DNA from: Cladosporium sp. IMV 00045
Lineage: Eukaryota; Ascomycota; Dothideomycetes; Cladosporiales; Cladosporiaceae
Direction of reading: 5' to 3'
Assembly: GCA_001931905.2 (NCBI GenBank)
Contig: MSJI02000305.1
Coordinates: 20,915 to 31,738, forward strand
Length of the DNA: 10,824 nucleotides
Numbering within the stretch: the first letter of the stretch is position 1; each line of letters opens with the position of its first letter. Both the position numbers and the translations under genes were made by a program. Shown here piece after piece: positions 7,410 through 10,824 of the stretch. The notes beneath the pieces were generated by a model. The model saw only the letters and a list, made by a program, of their open reading frames with translations. It had not been told where the DNA came from and searched no databases.

Positions 7410-9790
7410 CTACAAGCGCGTAGCCCTCTGAGCAAAAGCGTCGTAAGCCTCCAGCATCTCCGCCGTGATTCCCTTGGCCGTCATGGCGAAACCCTTCTCG
7501 AAATCCGCTTTGCAGATGCTCCTGTCCGCACCACCCTTGATGACACGACCGATGGCTTCCTGGACCGCCAAATCGCACGCGTTGACAATCTCAGCACCCG
7601 AGTATCCTTCAGTCGCGCGCTCGAGCTCGTCGAGATCGACGTCTTCCTTGAGAGTCAGACCCTTCGTGCTGATCGTGAGAATGTCACGTCTCGCAGTGCT
7701 CGTAGGAGGGCCGAGATAGATGTGTGCGTCGAAACGGCCTGGACGAAGGATGGCAGGGTCGAGAGATTCCGGCTTGTTGGTAGCAGCCAGGACCTGGACG
7801 CCCTTCAGCGTTTCGAAGCCGTCCATCTCGTTGAGCAAGGTCGTAAGCACGTGCAAGCCCGAGCTGCCGCCTGTGTCTCTGCTGCCGCCGATCGCGTCGA
7901 TTTCGTCGAAGAAGATGATGCTGGGCGCAGCGGCGCGGGCTTTGCGGAAGATCTCGCGCACCGCACGCTCAGATTCGCCAACGTACATGCTGATGAGTTC
8001 GGCACCTTTGACGGCGATGAAGTTGAGACCGTAGGTGTTCGCAACCGCTTGCGCGGTCATTGTCTTGGAGCAGCCGGGCGGGCCGTAGAGCAGAACACCT
8101 TTCTGCCAATTCTGGCGACCGAAAGATGCGAGAACATCGGAATGGAGAATAGGCCAGCCGATGATTCTATCAAAGCGTTCTTTGACTGTGTCGGAGCCTC
8201 CAATGTCGTTCCAGGTAACCTTGGGCGTCTCGAGAATGATCTCTCGCAGCGCAGTAGGGCGGACCTGAGTCAGAGCCTGATCGAAGTCTTTGAGTGTAAC
8301 TTGAACGTTTGCGGACTCATTGCTCTCTACGCTCGTATCAGATTGACCAGGCGTCGCAGGGTCGACGAGGGTGTCCTCGGTATCCTGGTCACTCTTAGAG
8401 CGCGCCTGCACCTTGACCCATTCTTCGTGCTCGATGTAGCGTTCAAGCGCGCTGTCCATGGCATTGCAGACCAGTTGGCTGAGATCCTTGCCTGTGAAAC
8501 CATGTGTACGTGCACCAACATTCTCATAGAGTGCTTGATCTTTCAAAGGAGTGTTGTGAAACAAAGCCTTGACGACTTCAATGCGAGCTTTGCTATCGGG
8601 GACAGGCAGCTCAATGGTCTTTCCGAAGCAATTTGGGGAAACCAGTGAGCTTTCGATGGATGTCTTGTCACGAGTCGCAGCGACGACCAGTACTCCTGTG
8701 CCGGCGATTGACTTGAAACCAGAATGAAGTGAATCAACAGTCGATGAGAGGACAGCGTCTCCGGACGCAGCAATCTTCTCGAGGTTGTCAATGATAACCA
8801 GACTCGGTTGGTGTGCTACTGCGTCGTTGAAGGCGGCTTGAATGACAGCATCGTTCTTTGATGCTGTACCAAGCAATTGTCTCTTGTCAATGCGAATGGC
8901 CTTTTGGGCGCCTGAATGACGCTGCAGCTCGTCCAGAATCAACGATTTGCCAGTACCTTCGTAACCATGCAGCAAGACACCAAGATTCCAAGGCAAACCA
9001 TCATGGGCATTCTGCGACTTGGCCTTGATGCACAAACGGTGCAGTCGCTGATTGAGGTCGGCAATCTGATCGGTCAGTCCACCGATTCGATCAAGACCAA
9101 GTCGCATCTCAACCTCGTTCTGAGAGGTAGGCTCTGAAGATTCGGCAGTGCTTTCGACAAACTTGACCTCTGTGGTGTCACTGTGGACATACAAGGTTGC
9201 CGTACCATCTTGGGAATCTGAAGATTCGATTTGCTCGATGAAGAACCGCTTCTTAAGCCCTTTCTTCGCGGCAACATCAAATGTCATTCCGACCGAGAAT
9301 GCGTCACAGTTATCTGTTATCAAGAATCAGCATGCTGATGAGTGGGAGTTTGTTGAACCACGTTCGTTCCATGTTCTCGAAAAATATGGCATAGATACTC
9401 ACCAAGCAGGTTTCGGCATCTGGTGATCCAGCTACCGTCGTCTGTTCCATCGTAATCGGAAGGCGTGACATCCATTAAGGACACCGTCTTAGCCCTGGTG
9501 ACTTTCTTGTCTGATTTTGCAACGGTGATCTGAGTGCCTTGTTTGAAACCAAACGTTTCGCGAAGCGTGTCACTCATCTTTGCAGGCTGCACTTTTGGGC
9601 TGTTGCCCATCCTGTCTGCAGCACGCCACGCGATACCAAGACCGGAGGCACCATCTTCGTCTGTGATCTGGCATATCTCGCCCACTTTCAATCCGAGTTT
9701 CTCAAGAGCCTCAGGTGAGATGTGGACTCTGAAAGCCCCCTCAAGCCCTGTAGCCGTAAGAGGGCGGACGACAAAACGAAGCTCACCCAT
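7410..9790 (-). CDS. AFG2: Afg2/Drg1-type two-ring AAA ATPase
   Basis: A type II AAA ATPase of 763 residues, encoded by exon 1 (9790-9403) and exon 2 (9313-7410). In yeast the family (Afg2/Drg1; SPATA5 in animals) strips Rlp24 from pre-60S particles early in cytoplasmic maturation; that role is inferred here. Visible parts: CDC48-like N domain (about 1-190), D1 (200-425), acidic Ser/Asp/Thr linker (433-465), D2 (490-755). D2 is canonical: Walker A GPPGCSKT (540-547, the Cys-Ser form typical of Afg2), pore-side YVGESERA, Walker B FFDE (D599, E600), sensor-1 N642, arginine fingers R653/R656, and HIYLGPP. D1 keeps Walker A (GYEGTGKS, 246-253) but has IIDN instead of DE (N306), R344 at sensor 1, and SPNCFGK in place of RRPGRFD, so it probably binds but does not hydrolyse ATP. 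The ATG at 9790 has G at -3 and +4. The gene shares a 343-bp divergent promoter with the mitochondrial gene. A family paralogue with a relaxed D1 cannot be excluded. Confidence 0.88.
9314..9402 (-). other. Spliceosomal intron of the AAA ATPase gene
   Basis: An 89-base intron with donor GTGAGT (9402 downward), branch site CTGAT (9330-9326, branch A at 9327) and acceptor CAG (9316-9314), 13 bases from the branch A. Splicing joins codon 130 (G|AT, Asp) and keeps the frame. The length is not a multiple of three; retention would run into a TGA at 9322-9320 and truncate the protein within its N domain, before either ATPase ring. Confidence 0.9.
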
Positions 9791-10133
9791 GTCGGTGGTC
9801 AAGGTTCGGATTGAGGCGAAATGACGACCAGGAGTGGCGAGAACACTTCACAGTCCAGGCTTTTGTTGGACGTCTCAAAAAATCGTCCGCGACCCACACT
9901 ATGATTTTGCGGGCGGGAATGTCAGATTGCCTGCACAATGAGACGATGCAGAGCAAGTCATCACTCATTTGATCAAACCTTCAAAAAGAAGGAACGCTTC
10001 CACATTGGGACTAGCCCTGCTCGGCCGGTCCCGCCTCCGCGAATGTTCCTGGAGGCTCTTACAACTTCGCAGGCTGACTTCCAATGGCAGATCGGATCAC
10101 TTCCCTAAGCATTGTCATTCATGCGAGCAATTG
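9791..10133. promoter_or_regulatory. Divergent promoter: AAA ATPase / mitochondrial gene
   Basis: The 343-bp gap lies between two head-to-head start codons. One CCAAT pentamer faces each way: plus strand at 10081-10085, 49 bases before the plus-strand gene, and minus strand at 10008-10004, about 214 bases before the ATPase ATG. This fits a Hap/CBC-type CCAAT binder but pentamers are common. The ATPase leader has no minus-strand ATG for roughly 160 bases. The plus-strand leader has three possible upstream ORFs. No RNA gene is seen. Confidence 0.6.
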
Positions 10134-10192
10134 ATGCTCAGAGCGCCATTGTCAGGACGGCGCGCTGTCTGGCCGATATGGAGCGGCCGTGA
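10043..10192 (+). promoter_or_regulatory. Upstream ORFs before the mitochondrial gene
   Basis: Three short plus-strand frames precede or overlap the 10134 ATG: 10043-10108 (21 codons), 10084-10134 (16 codons, TGA overlapping the main ATG as TGATG) and 10121-10192 (23 codons, overlapping the main frame out of phase). The main ATG has T at -3, a weak context, so upstream initiation could matter. The 10084 frame starts inside the CCAAT pentamer at 10081; if that box is a promoter element, transcription would start downstream and this frame would not be in the mRNA. Confidence 0.3.
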
Positions 10193-10824
10193 AGCTTCTT
10201 TACGCGCGCGCAACCATGGAGCCCACCGCGCGCAACGATTCTCAAGCCGACCCGGAGGCAATGGCCGTAACGGACGATCAACCAGCGAAGGAATCAACAA
10301 GGACCCATCCACCAACAACAGGACATTGACCAATGATGGGACCAAGGCGACTCATAACAAGAAGCCCTCATTGATGGAGCAGCTTTTTCCTGAGGAGCAC
10401 AAGCGCGACGAGGAAGCCCAAACAAAGAAGGAACGAGAGGTCCCTCGACTACCCCTCGAGACTCCTATTCGCAGACGATCGTTTCGCGCTCGCCCGTCAG
10501 CGGATGATGAAGCAGCTGAGAAAGGAATTCCACCAAATGCTTTTCGATCGATGAAAGCTATGGAAATGCAAGCAAAGGCGGATTCACAGACCAGTGTCTT
10601 GGTTCTGCTGAATGCGAGCAAGAACTTGACCAGAGAAGATTTCACTCGTCTGATACCAACGGGCAAGCATGTGGAGGGTTGGAGACTTGACGAAGGCGAC
10701 ATTCTCAACGTCATCCCGGGACGCAACCTGGCTACGTTGGAGCAGGAAAACTTCTACTACTTGCTCTTCTCCTCCCCTTTGAGCGCTTTCGCTTACCAAG
10801 GTCATGCTACTCGCGTCTCTCGTC
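10134..10824 (+). CDS. Probable mitochondrial protein, unknown function (3' partial)
   Basis: The frame is open from ATG 10134 to the window edge (230 codons plus one base), so the C-terminus is missing. The first 40 residues hold nine Arg, one acidic residue (E20) and hydrophobic patches (AVWPIW), and RFSS (35-38) suits a mitochondrial processing peptidase site, so import into the matrix is likely. Residues 40-80 are polar and disordered; 81-150 are highly charged (EEHKRDEE, KKERE, RRRSFRAR) and probably helical or unstructured. From 152 a folded region begins: a hydrophobic strand (SVLVLLNAS), a helix-like TREDFTRLIP, then GDILNVIPGRNLATLE and a Tyr/Phe-rich YYLLFSSPLSAFAYQGH. The pattern is compatible with an RRM-like alpha/beta fold, as in RNA-binding mitochondrial proteins, but I do not recognise the family. 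A later in-frame ATG at 10374 would discard the presequence. No splice site is needed within the visible part. Confidence 0.75.
   Translation, partial: MLRAPLSGRRAVWPIWSGREASLRARNHGAHRAQRFSSRPGGNGRNGRSTSEGINKDPSTNNRTLTNDGTKATHNKKPSLMEQLFPEEHKRDEEAQTKKEREVPRLPLETPIRRRSFRARPSADDEAAEKGIPPNAFRSMKAMEMQAKADSQTSVLVLLNASKNLTREDFTRLIPTGKHVEGWRLDEGDILNVIPGRNLATLEQENFYYLLFSSPLSAFAYQGHATRVSR

Noticed and set aside
7200..8648. 482-codon open frame on the plus strand
   Set aside because: It is antisense to exon 2 of the AAA ATPase, whose motifs are conserved on the other strand; the translation is charged and has no domain. It is a shadow produced by the codon bias of the real gene.
10205..10236. 10-base direct repeat CGCGCGCAAC in the presequence region
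   Set aside because: Two copies start 22 bases apart in different reading phases and only add Arg codons; most simply GC-rich coding of an Arg-rich presequence.
1..10824. tRNA, rRNA, CRISPR, transposase or integrated virus
   Set aside because: Read on both strands, I saw no cloverleaf, array, transposase motif or viral gene; the window is accounted for by four ordinary fungal genes and their gaps.

Overview
The window reads as nuclear DNA of a filamentous ascomycete (Pezizomycotina; a Dothideomycete is my guess, not proven). The evidence is a very large hybrid histidine kinase with fungal architecture, a short 89-bp intron with GTGAGT donor, CTGAT branch site and CAG acceptor, intergenic gaps of a few hundred bases, and no operon, IS, CRISPR or ribosome-binding-site signals.

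Layout. Three genes lie in tandem on the minus strand and a fourth starts on the plus strand at the right edge. Positions 1-256 are 3' flank, beginning with a 30-A run. Positions 257-4816 (-) encode an intron-free 1519-residue soluble hybrid histidine kinase: disordered N-terminus, PAS-like, PAS, GAF-like, PAS, HisKA, HATPase and receiver domains. Positions 4817-5802 are a 986-bp gap holding the kinase promoter and leader. Positions 5803-6873 (-) encode a 356-residue calcineurin-type metallophosphoesterase whose 3' half is extremely G-rich on the coding strand. Positions 6874-7409 are its upstream region. Positions 7410-9790 (-) encode a two-exon, 763-residue type II AAA ATPase of the Afg2/Drg1 (SPATA5) family with a canonical D2 ring and a degenerate D1 ring. 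Positions 9791-10133 are a 343-bp divergent promoter. From 10134 to the edge (+) runs the first 230 residues of a probable mitochondrial protein of unknown function with an Arg-rich presequence.

The genes do not form an evident pathway: one is signalling, one a general phosphoesterase, one probably 60S ribosome maturation, one mitochondrial. I see no gene cluster or mobile island. The observations most worth checking are the apparently hydrolysis-dead D1 ring of the Afg2-like ATPase, short upstream ORFs whose stop codons overlap the main start codons of both the kinase (ATGA) and the mitochondrial gene (TGATG), nuclear-localisation-like basic clusters in the kinase, and the G-rich low-complexity segment of the phosphoesterase.
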